From JALHNI01 sp965229305 (GTDB lineage Bacteria; Acidobacteriota; Terriglobia; Bryobacterales; Bryobacteraceae), in contig CBDDIZ010000042.1 in NCBI GenBank assembly GCA_965229305.1, positions 682,001-746,000 on the forward strand: 64,000 bases of DNA, written 5' to 3'. Positions 31,854 to 39,668 of the stretch are shown here, one piece after another. Numbering within the stretch: position 1 is the first letter of the stretch; every line of letters starts with the position of its first letter. Made by a program: the position numbers and the translations under genes. Under the pieces are notes generated by a model. That model ran no database searches. It worked only from the letters and a program-made list of their open reading frames with translations, and had not been told where the DNA came from.

Positions 31854-32417
31854 ATGGAGACGGTCCTGCAAAACAACTTCGGCGGTTTGGCCCACGAACT
31901 CGCCGACTTCGACGAACTCGTCCGCACCCATTCTCACCGCATCTTTCGCTTTATCCTCGCCAGCATCCGCGACCGCGACGCCGCCGACTCCCTCACCCAG
32001 GACTGCTTCCTCCGCGCCTATAAAGCCCGCCATCAGTTCCGCGGTGAATCGAGCCCCGCCACCTGGCTCATGCACATCGCCGTCAACGTCGTCCGCAGCC
32101 ACACCATCCGCCGCCGGCTCCAGTTCTGGCGCTCCGTCGCGGACTCCGCCGTTCCCTACGACGATGTCGCCGATCGCCTCCTCGACCAGCGCTCCACCCC
32201 CGAAGCCATCTCCAGCGCCCGCCAGCAAATAGCCGCCGTCTGGCAAGTCGTCGGCCAACTCCCCGAGCGCCAACGCACCATCTTCCTGCTCCGCTTTGTC
32301 GACGACATGGAGCTTTCCGAAATCGCCATCGCCATCGGCATGAAGGAAGCCACCGTCAAAACGCATCTCTACCGCGCCCTCCAAGCTGTGCGCGACCAGT
32401 TGGGGACCAAACCATGA
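31854..32417 (+). CDS. ECF-type RNA polymerase sigma factor
   Basis: A 187-residue extracytoplasmic-function sigma factor. Region 2 (HSHRIFRFILASIRDRDAADSLTQDCFLRAYKARHQFRGESSPATWLMHIAVNVVRSHTIRRR) and region 4 (LPERQRTIFLLRFVDDMELSEIAIAIGMKEATVKTHLYRALQAVRDQL) are both complete. Its stop overlaps the ATG of the anti-sigma gene by 4 bases (ATGA), so the two are co-translated. With the Spy-like and CotH genes downstream it forms an envelope-stress-like operon that probably regulates itself. The signal is unknown. Confidence 0.93.
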   Translation: METVLQNNFGGLAHELADFDELVRTHSHRIFRFILASIRDRDAADSLTQDCFLRAYKARHQFRGESSPATWLMHIAVNVVRSHTIRRRLQFWRSVADSAVPYDDVADRLLDQRSTPEAISSARQQIAAVWQVVGQLPERQRTIFLLRFVDDMELSEIAIAIGMKEATVKTHLYRALQAVRDQLGTKP

Positions 32418-32830
32418 CCCACCTCACCGACCACCAGATTCTCGGCCTCGCCAACGGCGAATACCTGCCCGATGCGGCTCGCCATGCGGTCTCCTGTCCC
32501 GCTTGCGCCGCCCAGGTGCAACAACTCACCGGCTCGCTCGAACTCTTTCGCGAAAGCGTCAACGCCTTCCCGGCCTACCGCCCCCGCCCGGTCGAGCGTC
32601 GCTTCCCGCTCGTCAAGTTTGCCGCCGCCATGGCCGCCACCGCGGCCCTCGCCGCCATGTTCTTCATCAACCACCGTCAGGAACAGGAACGCCTCCAGGC
32701 CGAAGAAGCCCGCCAGGATGCCCTCCTCATGGAACAGCTCTATCACGGCGCCGCTCGCGTCACTCCCGCTTCCTTCGACCGCTTCAACAACGTCGCCACC
32801 ACTGCCACCCAAGGAAACCTCAACCAATGA
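32414..32830 (+). CDS. Zinc-type anti-sigma factor, membrane-anchored
   Basis: A 138-residue protein with the anti-sigma zinc-finger pattern H-x3-C-x2-C at the N-terminus (HAVSCPAC, residues 24-31), preceded by LTDHQILGLANGEYLP, and one TM helix at about 69-87 (FAAAMAATAALAAMFFINH). The C-terminal 50 residues would be periplasmic and helical. The arrangement just after the ECF gene is classic: the cytosolic part should bind and silence that sigma factor until an envelope signal releases it. Its stop overlaps the next ATG. Confidence 0.88.
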   Translation: MTHLTDHQILGLANGEYLPDAARHAVSCPACAAQVQQLTGSLELFRESVNAFPAYRPRPVERRFPLVKFAAAMAATAALAAMFFINHRQEQERLQAEEARQDALLMEQLYHGAARVTPASFDRFNNVATTATQGNLNQ

Positions 32831-33402
32831 AAAGCCTGCTCGCCCTCGCCTTCGCGGCCACCCTCGCCGCCCAAACTCCCCCGCAGGCCCCGCCCAACCC
32901 CCAAGGACCCAACCCCCCAGGACCACGCCCCGGACCCGGCTTCGGCCACGGCGGCCCCGGTCCCGGCTTTCCCGCCTTCGCCGGTGGACCCGGCGGACCC
33001 GGCATGCCCGGCGGCGGCCTCCGCGGACTCCCCGGCAAATGGTGGCAGGACCCCAACGTCCGCCAACGTCTCGGCCTCTCCGATGACCAGCGCAATCGCA
33101 TGGAAGAAGTCTTCCGCGCCCACCGCCTCCGCCTCATCGACCTCAACGCCAACCTCCAACGCGAAGAAGCCGCCCTCGAACCCCTCCTCGAAGCCGACCA
33201 GATCGACGAGTCCAAAGCCGTTGCCCAAAGCGACCGCGTCGTCCAAGCCCGCGCCGAACTCGAAAAGACCAACTCTCGTTTCTTAATCGCCATCCGCCGG
33301 ATCCTCACCCCCGACCAATGGCGCAAAATGGAGGCCGAACGCCGTCAAATGCGGCCTGCCTTCGGACCTCCCGCTGGTCCCCGCCCACCCCAGCAAGACT
33401 AA
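32827..33402 (+). CDS. Spy/CpxP-like periplasmic protein with Gly/Pro-rich linker
   Basis: A 191-residue exported protein. A signal peptide (SLLALAFAATLAAQ) is followed by a low-complexity Pro/Gly linker at about 17-70, then a helical hairpin (QDPNVRQRLGLSDDQRNRMEEVFRAHRLRLIDLNANLQREEAALEPLLEADQIDES ... LIAIRRILTPDQWRKMEAERRQM) like Spy, CpxP and the LTXXQ family. These are ATP-independent periplasmic chaperones or sensors. The ATG at 32827 overlaps the anti-sigma stop, so it is co-translated; it may report envelope state to the anti-sigma factor as CpxP does for CpxA. That regulatory role is inference. Confidence 0.82.
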   Translation: MKSLLALAFAATLAAQTPPQAPPNPQGPNPPGPRPGPGFGHGGPGPGFPAFAGGPGGPGMPGGGLRGLPGKWWQDPNVRQRLGLSDDQRNRMEEVFRAHRLRLIDLNANLQREEAALEPLLEADQIDESKAVAQSDRVVQARAELEKTNSRFLIAIRRILTPDQWRKMEAERRQMRPAFGPPAGPRPPQQD

Positions 33403-33430
33403 TCACCCTCATTCATTTCTAGGAGTACTT

Positions 33431-35215
33431 ATGTTGACCTCACCCGTCTCCGGGGCGCCTCTGCGCGCCCTGGCCGCCCTCGCTTTGCTCGCCGCCAGTG
33501 CCGCGGCCCAGATCCCGAACGTCTACCCGATCTTCGATCAGGACGCCGTTCACGAAATCAAACTCACCTTCCCCAATGCCGATTGGTACGACGTCCTCGT
33601 GGCCAACTACGACGGCGTTCGCGCCGAGAACCCTTACTTCACCGCCGCGCTCGAATGGGGACCCTACAAGTTCGATAGCGTCGGCGTCCGCTTCAAAGGC
33701 AACAGCTCGTATTCCGGCTCCGCCACCACGCGCAAGCGTCCCTTCCGCATCAAGCTCAACGAGTTCGTCAAAGGCCAGAAGATCGAAGGCATTGGCTCCT
33801 TCAGCCTCGGCAACGCCTTGGGCGACGCCAGCTTCGTTCGCGAAAAGGTCTACTACGAACTCGCCGCTAAGCTCGGCATCAAAGCCCCCCGCTCGAACTT
33901 CGCCGCCCTCTACATCAACGGCGAATACTGGGGCCTCTACACCATGACCGAAGTCATCAACAGTGACTTCCTCAAGAATTACTTCGGCAAGTCCGAAGAC
34001 ACCGGCAACCTCTACAAAGGCAACATCGGCGCTACCTTCGCCTACCTCGGCGAAGACGCCACCCCCTACAAAACCGCCTGGGAAAAACAGTCCAACGAAG
34101 ACGCCGACGACTGGACCGACCTCATCGCCCTCACCAAGCTCATCAACGACACCCCTGCCGCCGAACTCCAATCCAAACTCGAACCTCTCATGGACATCGA
34201 CAGCTTCCTCGCCTCCATGGCCCTCGACAACGCCACCGTCAACCTCGACAACTACGTCGGCATGTCGCAGAACTTCAACATCTACCGCCGCCCCTCCGAT
34301 GGCCGCTGGGTCTGGATCCCTTGGGATCCCAGCCTCTCCTTCGGCTCCTTCAGCGGCGCCGGTGCCGGCACCAACGCCACCGAACTTCCGCTCGAATACC
34401 TCGGCACCACCAACGCGGCCGGCGGCGGACAAGCCCCCGGTGGCGGCCAACAACCTCCCGCTGGCGGCGGCCAGTTCCCCGGCGGACCAGGCGGCGGTCA
34501 AGGTGGCGGTCAAGCCCCCGGCGGCGGCGCACCCGCCGGTCAGAATCAGGGTCGCCCGCTCCTCTCCAAGCTCTGGGAAGCCCCCGAGTACAAAGAACGC
34601 TATCGCCAGATCTACCAGCAACTCATCGAAAAGGTCTTCCTGCCCGACCAGACCCTCGCCCGCATGGAAGCGCTCCGCACCCTCATCCGCCCCTGGGTCG
34701 AAAAAGACACCAGGAAACTCGTCACCCAAACCGCCTTCGATAACGCCATGACCACCGCCGCTACCTCCGGTCAAGGCCAACCGGGCGGTCAAGGCCAGCA
34801 AGGCGGCGGCGGACTCCAGGGCGGCGGACCCGCGCTCCAACCCCTCGTCGAAGGCCGCACCGCCTGGCTCAAAACCCAGCTCGCCGCCTCTCCCCAACCC
34901 ACCTTCCGCCTGAATGCCGGAGTCACCTCACTCGCGCTCACCCAGAAAGCCGGCGGCGCCGCGCCCACGGAAGCCGTCACGGTCACCACCGACGGCGCCA
35001 GCGTCATCGCCAACTTCGCCGTCTACGGCACCACGGCCACCGGCGGCTCCTGGCTTCAGATCTCCCCCGCTGGCAGCGCCGCTCCCGGCGAGTTCAAAGT
35101 CACCGTTGGCACCAAACTCGCCGCCGGCACCTACACGGGCGAACTCCGCGTCTACTCCCCCGGCGCCGCCAACAGCCCCCTGCTCCTGCCCGTTACCCTC
35201 ACCGTCACCGAATAA
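33431..35215 (+). CDS. Secreted CotH-type kinase with Gly/Gln-rich insertions and a BACON-like C-terminus
   Basis: A 594-residue exported CotH-family protein; CotH enzymes are atypical protein kinases first known from Bacillus spore coats. Features: signal peptide (ALAALALLAASAAAQ), the GVRFKGNSSYSG motif (85-96), KRPFRIKLNEFV, REKVYYELAAKLGIKAPRS, YINGEYWGLYTMTEVI, DNATVNLDNYVGMSQNFNIYR and WIPWDPSLSFGSF (295-307), which matches the family's WD motif. Gly/Gln/Pro-rich stretches at about 331-373 and 443-465 interrupt the kinase part. Residues 490-594 are a beta-sandwich like BACON domains (WLQISPAGSAAPGEFKVTV, AAGTYTGELRVYS). AGGAG lies before the ATG. Last gene of the ECF operon. Confidence 0.88.
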   Translation: MLTSPVSGAPLRALAALALLAASAAAQIPNVYPIFDQDAVHEIKLTFPNADWYDVLVANYDGVRAENPYFTAALEWGPYKFDSVGVRFKGNSSYSGSATTRKRPFRIKLNEFVKGQKIEGIGSFSLGNALGDASFVREKVYYELAAKLGIKAPRSNFAALYINGEYWGLYTMTEVINSDFLKNYFGKSEDTGNLYKGNIGATFAYLGEDATPYKTAWEKQSNEDADDWTDLIALTKLINDTPAAELQSKLEPLMDIDSFLASMALDNATVNLDNYVGMSQNFNIYRRPSDGRWVWIPWDPSLSFGSFSGAGAGTNATELPLEYLGTTNAAGGGQAPGGGQQPPAGGGQFPGGPGGGQGGGQAPGGGAPAGQNQGRPLLSKLWEAPEYKERYRQIYQQLIEKVFLPDQTLARMEALRTLIRPWVEKDTRKLVTQTAFDNAMTTAATSGQGQPGGQGQQGGGGLQGGGPALQPLVEGRTAWLKTQLAASPQPTFRLNAGVTSLALTQKAGGAAPTEAVTVTTDGASVIANFAVYGTTATGGSWLQISPAGSAAPGEFKVTVGTKLAAGTYTGELRVYSPGAANSPLLLPVTLTVTE

Positions 35216-35225
35216 CGATGCCCCA

Positions 35226-35258
35226 GGGGACAGCCTCCCGCCAGGGAGGACTGTCCCC
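35226..35258. terminator. Strong hairpin between convergent CotH and acyltransferase genes
   Basis: GGGGACAG-CCTCCC pairs with GGGAGG-A-CTGTCCCC around a 4-base loop: 14 paired bases with one bulged A. It lies between two converging genes and can block both, although there is no T-tract. The GGGGACAG/CTGTCCCC ends could also mark a REP-like unit. Confidence 0.6.
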
Positions 35259-35273
35259 ACGGACATCCGCCCC

Positions 35274-36395
35274 CTAAAACATCCGCCAAAACGACTCCGC
35301 CGGTTTCCCCAGCTTGAACCCCCGATACCACTTGCACACCGGATACAACCCCAGCACCACCAGCGCCCACACTACATACAGCGCCCCCATCCCCCCGGCC
35401 TCCCGGAAGAACACCAGCCCCACCCCCATCAACAAGTAAAAGTGCGCCAGATAGTAAAACAAAGGCGTTTGCCCGAACACGGCCAGCGCCTTCTGCCACC
35501 CCTCCGGAGCCCGGCGCAGCCAGGCCAGCAGCACCAGATCGAACCCGATAAACAGCAGCAAAAACACCAGCGACGGCGGATACTTCACATTGTTCAAAAA
35601 CTCGATCCAGCTCCCGTCGCGCGGCGCCCGGATGTTTCCCCAGCCTCCCGCCAGCCGCAACGCCACCCCCAGCCCGATCGCCCCCAGTCCCACCCAGAAC
35701 TCGCCCCGCCCCTTCCACCAATACGCAAAGCACATGCCCAACGCCGTCGCCCCGAACCACGGCAGCGCCGGATAGATCACCATCACATGCTGCGACAGCC
35801 CCGGCGCCAGCAGCAACGTTTCCCACAATGGCCCCACCGTGCCATCCGCCGGCAAAAAAGTATTCGTCAGCACCACGCTTCCCAACGCCGCGCCCGCCCA
35901 CACCCACGGGCCAAACCGCAGGATCGCCGCGCTCAGCATCATCGCCATCCCCAACCCCGAAAGCGTAATCAGCCCCCACAGCAAACTCGTCCCGTCGATC
36001 GGCGGCGGCGCGTTCGTCACGCTCCACTGTTCCGCCGGCTTCGACATCATCGTCTGCACAAAGATCACCGGCGCTTCCAGCAACTGTCCCAGCCCCAAGA
36101 TCGCCAGTCCCCGGAGCGCCGTTCGCTTCGCGATCTGCCCCTCACTCCACCCCGCGGCCCGCCGCGCTGCCGCAAACCAGTAAATCCCCGCCCCCATCAG
36201 AAAGAAGAAGCCCGGTGCGCACAGATGCGTCACCAGCCTCGTCAAAAACGGCGCCGCCTCCGTGTAGGCCGTCATCGCTCCCGCCCACCACTCGCTCGAA
36301 TGTTGCCGCGCGATGAACGCGCTCGAATGGTCAATCGCCATGATCACCATAATCAGGCCCCGCAACGCATCCACCGTCAGATACCGATTCTTCAT
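35274..36395 (-). CDS. HGSNAT-like acyltransferase membrane protein (DUF1624/heparan-alpha-glucosaminide N-acetyltransferase domain)
   Basis: A 373-residue polytopic membrane protein with about 9-10 helices. The opening KNRYLTVDALRGLIMVIMAIDHSSAF, with the conserved D-x-L-R-G and IDH motifs, and the RLVTHLCAPGFFFLMGAGIYWF segment are typical of the bacterial relatives of HGSNAT and YeiB. Such proteins may transfer acetyl or other acyl groups across the membrane to sugars. The C-terminus (FGQTPLFYYLAHFYLLMGVGLVFFREAGGMG) also fits. It is a single gene, convergent with cotH and divergent from padR. The acceptor is unknown. Confidence 0.85.
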   Translation of the reverse strand: MKNRYLTVDALRGLIMVIMAIDHSSAFIARQHSSEWWAGAMTAYTEAAPFLTRLVTHLCAPGFFFLMGAGIYWFAAARRAAGWSEGQIAKRTALRGLAILGLGQLLEAPVIFVQTMMSKPAEQWSVTNAPPPIDGTSLLWGLITLSGLGMAMMLSAAILRFGPWVWAGAALGSVVLTNTFLPADGTVGPLWETLLLAPGLSQHVMVIYPALPWFGATALGMCFAYWWKGRGEFWVGLGAIGLGVALRLAGGWGNIRAPRDGSWIEFLNNVKYPPSLVFLLLFIGFDLVLLAWLRRAPEGWQKALAVFGQTPLFYYLAHFYLLMGVGLVFFREAGGMGALYVVWALVVLGLYPVCKWYRGFKLGKPAESFWRMF

Positions 36396-36649
36396 TTAGC
36401 CCAGCAGTATAGCCCGTTCACGCCACTTCGCCCAAACCGTCAACCTCAACCACCCCAACCACTTACGCCCTCGCGCCCGCCCTCCGCACCGCGGAAAACT
36501 TGGCTCCCCATGCCACACTGAATCATGGCCAGCTTCGCCCCGCGCCCCTTTTCGGGCACCCCTCAAAAATAAGAAGTCCTTTCGAATCAAATACTCCCGG
36601 GTTCGTTTCGTCACCTGGCTTGCGACGGACGCCGCGGAGCGGTAACCTT

Positions 36650-36668
36650 CCCATAAGCATCTTATGGG
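36650..36668. promoter_or_regulatory. Perfect palindrome overlapping the padR start codon
   Basis: CCCATAAG-CAT-CTTATGGG is a perfect 8-3-8 inverted repeat that contains the padR ATG at 36664. No Shine-Dalgarno sequence is close, and an in-frame stop at 36643 with no other start codon after it fixes the start here. It probably is the PadR operator, with autorepression by blocking the start region. PadR binding is inferred. Confidence 0.6.
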
Positions 36669-36984
36669 AATCCTCCCCGGCACCCTCGACCTCATGATCC
36701 TCCACGCCCTCGAGCGCGGCCCCGCCCACGGCTACACCATCATGGAAGCCATCTGGTCCGGCTCCGGCGAACTCTTCCGCGTCGAAGAAGGCGCCCTCTA
36801 TCCCGCCCTCCACCGCCTCCAGGTCAAAGGCTGGCTCGCCGCCGAATGGGGCACCTCCGAAGCCAATCGCCGCGCCAAGTTCTACCGCCTCACCCCCGAC
36901 GGACTGAAGCACCTCGCCGCCGAACGCGACAACTGGCAGCGACTCGCCGCCGGCATGAACCGCCTCATGGAAGGAACCAAATGA
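36664..36984 (+). CDS. PadR-family transcriptional regulator
   Basis: A 106-residue winged-helix regulator: LPGTLDLMILHALERGPAHGYTIMEAI opens the domain, followed by FRVEEGALYPALHRLQVKGWLAAEW and the wing region AKFYRLTPDGLKHLAAERDNWQRLAAGMNRLM. Length is normal for the short PadR group. It overlaps the ADOP permease gene by 4 bases (ATGA), the standard PadR-ADOP pair of Acidobacteriota, and should repress that operon until a small molecule binds. The start codon lies within a perfect palindrome that probably is its own operator. Confidence 0.95.
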   Translation: MGILPGTLDLMILHALERGPAHGYTIMEAIWSGSGELFRVEEGALYPALHRLQVKGWLAAEWGTSEANRRAKFYRLTPDGLKHLAAERDNWQRLAAGMNRLMEGTK

Positions 36985-39668
36985 CCGCCTTGCACGCCCT
37001 TTGGGAACGTCTCAAAATGCTCCGCCATCGGCGCCAGCTCGATGCCGACCTCCGCGAAGAGCTCGAGCACCACCGCGCCCTCGCCGCCGCCCAGGGCCGC
37101 ACCTCGCTTGGCTCCGCCGCTTACTGGCACGAAGAAACCCGCCGCGAGTGGACCTTCCCCCGCCTCGAAGCCTGGCTCTCGGACCTCCGCTACGCCTTCC
37201 GCCGCCTCCGGCAGGACCGTGCTTTCTCTCTCGTCGCTCTTGTCACCCTCGCCCTCGGCATCGGCGCCACCACCGCTGTCTTCAGTCTTCTCAACTCGCT
37301 CCTCTGGCGTCCCCTGCCCATCCCGCACCCCGAACGCCTCATCCGCCTCGCCCTCACCCACCTGCCCCCCAACGAACGCCTCTGGCTCGATGGCCGCCCC
37401 ATCCCCGCGCGCGAACGGGTCGCCGTCTCTTACGCCATGTTCCAGGCCCTCCAGCGCCACACCGACGTGCTCGATGGCCACTTCGCCCTGGCTGGTTCCG
37501 GCACCATCCACGTCGAGTCCGCCGGTGCTCCCTACGAAGTCCGCTTCGGCATCGCCTCGGGCGGCATCTTCGAGAGCCTCGAACTGAAGCCCCAGGCCGG
37601 CCGCTTCTTCCAAACCTCCGACGACCGCCGTGGCGGCCCCAACGGCTCCGCGTGGCCCGCCGTCATCAGCGACGACCTCTGGCTACGTCTCTTCCAACGC
37701 TCCCCGCAAGCCATCGGCGCTACCATCACCGCCGACCAGATCCCCTTCGTCATCACCGGCGTCCTCCCTCCCGAGTTCAAAGGCCTTAATCCCGGCGCGC
37801 AATACGACCTCTGGCTCCCCCTCCATTCCATGGAGTCACTCTATCCGCTCACCAAATGGTTCGACGACCCCTCCGTCTCGCGCTTGCGCCCCTTCGCCCG
37901 GCTCAAGCCCGGCGTCACTTTCGCCCAAGCCCAGCAATACCTCGCCAACCTCGGACCCTCCTTGCTGGCCGAGTCCGTCGACCACCAACTCACCGGCGAC
38001 CGCCGCCGTTATCACCTGGCCATGCACGTCGAACCGCGCGAAGGCGGCAACGGCTTCACCTACCTCACCGAGACTTACGCCGGACCGCTCACCCTCATGA
38101 TGGGTGCCGTCGGCGCGGTGCTCCTCATCGCCGCCACGAATCTGGCCAGCCTCTTCCTTGCCCGCGCCATCGCCCGCCGGCCCGAACTCGCCGTCCGCGT
38201 GGCTCTCGGCGCCCCTGCCGGCCGCCTCCGTCGTGAACTGCTCCTCGAAAGCCTCCTGCTCTCGCTCGGCGGTACCCTCGCCGGCTATTGCTTAGGGCAA
38301 TGGCTCGCGCATGGCCTGCTCCGCTTGGCCTCGGGCGACGACAACCAACTGCTCCTCGATACCTCCTTCGACCTCCGCCTCTTCGCCTTCCTCGCTGCGA
38401 TCCTGCTCCTGGTGACGCTCATCGCCGGCTTCGGCTCTGCCCTCCATGCCGGCCGCACCCCGGCTTACGCTCCCCTGCGCGCCACCGGTGCCTCACGGTT
38501 CGCCTTCCGTCTCCGCGGCGCCCTCCTCATCGGTCAAACGGGCCTCTCGCTCGCCCTGGCCGGTGGCGCCGGGCTCATGCTCACCTCGCTCCAAAGCCTC
38601 GTCAACGAGTCCACCGGCTACGACGCCGAACATACCGTCTTCCTTGGTCCGGACCTCTTCAACGCCGGCATCAGCCGCGAGCGCATGCCCCGTGCGTACG
38701 AAAACATTTTGCGTGATTTACGTTTAATGCCTGAGATCGCCGCCGCCGGCCTCACCGACCTCGTCCCGCTCTCCGGCAGCCTCAATCGCAGCCGCCTCGA
38801 CCTCCCCGGCCGCCCCGACCTCGCTCCCGCCCAGCGCGACGTCTTCCTCACCCTCGCCAGCGATGGCTACCTCGCCGCCGCCGGCATCCCCCTCCTCGCC
38901 GGCCATGACCTCCCACCCGCCGGCAGCCCACGCCAGAACGAAGTCATCGCCAGCGACTCCGCCGCGCGCCGCTTCTATGGCTCTCCCGCCGCCGCCCTCG
39001 GTCAAACCGTTCGCCTCGAAGGCCAAAACCTCACCATCGTCGGCGTCGCCGCCGACTCCAAGTACGCCTACGTCCGCGAGTCGCACCCGCCCACGCTCTA
39101 CCTGCCCTATTGGACGAACGGCGTCCGCCCGGGCTGGCGCTTCGCTCTCCGGACTCGCGGCAGCCTGCAACCTGCTATTGCCGCCGCCACGCGCATCATG
39201 GAGCGCGAAGCCGGCCGCCTGCCCTTCATCACCGTCCGCACCATCGACCAGAATGTCCGCGGCGCCTTGAGCCGCGAGCGCCTCATCACTTGGCTCCTGG
39301 GCGCGATGGCTGTGCTTGCTCTCGCCATCTCCGCCACTGGCTTAGGCGGCCTGCTCTCCTACTTGGTGGAGGAGCGCCGTCGCGACTTCGGCATCCGTCT
39401 CGCCCTCGGCGCCACCTCCACTCAAGTGCAGGCCCTGGTGCTCCGCCATGCGCTCCTGCTCACTGCGGGCGGCATCACTCTAGGCGCAGCGCTCGCCTAC
39501 ACCCTCCGCCGCAGTCTCGATGCCTTCGTCTATGACGTCACCGCCTCGGATCCGCGCATCTGGTTCTTCGGCGTCGCTCTCTTGCTCGCCGCCGTCCTGC
39601 TGGCCGCCTTCGGACCCCTCCGCCGCATCCAGCGCCTCGACCCTGCGCGCCTGTTGCGTTCGGACTAG
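36981..39668 (+). CDS. ADOP-type ABC transporter permease paired with PadR
   Basis: An 895-residue permease. The N-terminal helix (LHALWERLKMLRHRRQLDADLREELEHHRALAAAQG) is the extra segment found in PadR-linked ADOPs. Two MacB_PCD/FtsX units follow (SDLRYAFRRLRQDRAFSLVALVTLALGIGATTAVFSLLNSLLWRPLPIPHPERL; SLFLARAIARRPELAVRVALGAPAGRLRRELLLES; LSYLVEERRRDFGIRLALGATSTQVQALVLRHA), ending RRIQRLDPARLLRSD. The start is the ATG at 36981 that overlaps the padR stop; the frame is open further upstream. No ATP-binding subunit is encoded nearby. The last codon overlaps the convergent M61 peptidase gene by 4 bases. Confidence 0.93.
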   Translation: MTALHALWERLKMLRHRRQLDADLREELEHHRALAAAQGRTSLGSAAYWHEETRREWTFPRLEAWLSDLRYAFRRLRQDRAFSLVALVTLALGIGATTAVFSLLNSLLWRPLPIPHPERLIRLALTHLPPNERLWLDGRPIPARERVAVSYAMFQALQRHTDVLDGHFALAGSGTIHVESAGAPYEVRFGIASGGIFESLELKPQAGRFFQTSDDRRGGPNGSAWPAVISDDLWLRLFQRSPQAIGATITADQIPFVITGVLPPEFKGLNPGAQYDLWLPLHSMESLYPLTKWFDDPSVSRLRPFARLKPGVTFAQAQQYLANLGPSLLAESVDHQLTGDRRRYHLAMHVEPREGGNGFTYLTETYAGPLTLMMGAVGAVLLIAATNLASLFLARAIARRPELAVRVALGAPAGRLRRELLLESLLLSLGGTLAGYCLGQWLAHGLLRLASGDDNQLLLDTSFDLRLFAFLAAILLLVTLIAGFGSALHAGRTPAYAPLRATGASRFAFRLRGALLIGQTGLSLALAGGAGLMLTSLQSLVNESTGYDAEHTVFLGPDLFNAGISRERMPRAYENILRDLRLMPEIAAAGLTDLVPLSGSLNRSRLDLPGRPDLAPAQRDVFLTLASDGYLAAAGIPLLAGHDLPPAGSPRQNEVIASDSAARRFYGSPAAALGQTVRLEGQNLTIVGVAADSKYAYVRESHPPTLYLPYWTNGVRPGWRFALRTRGSLQPAIAAATRIMEREAGRLPFITVRTIDQNVRGALSRERLITWLLGAMAVLALAISATGLGGLLSYLVEERRRDFGIRLALGATSTQVQALVLRHALLLTAGGITLGAALAYTLRRSLDAFVYDVTASDPRIWFFGVALLLAAVLLAAFGPLRRIQRLDPARLLRSD

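Noticed and set aside
36396..36695. Minus-strand open frame of 99 codons between the acyltransferase and padR genes
   Set aside because: Arg-rich with no hydrophobic or domain pattern; it covers the padR start and the intergenic region. The interval otherwise holds the divergent promoters and the palindrome.
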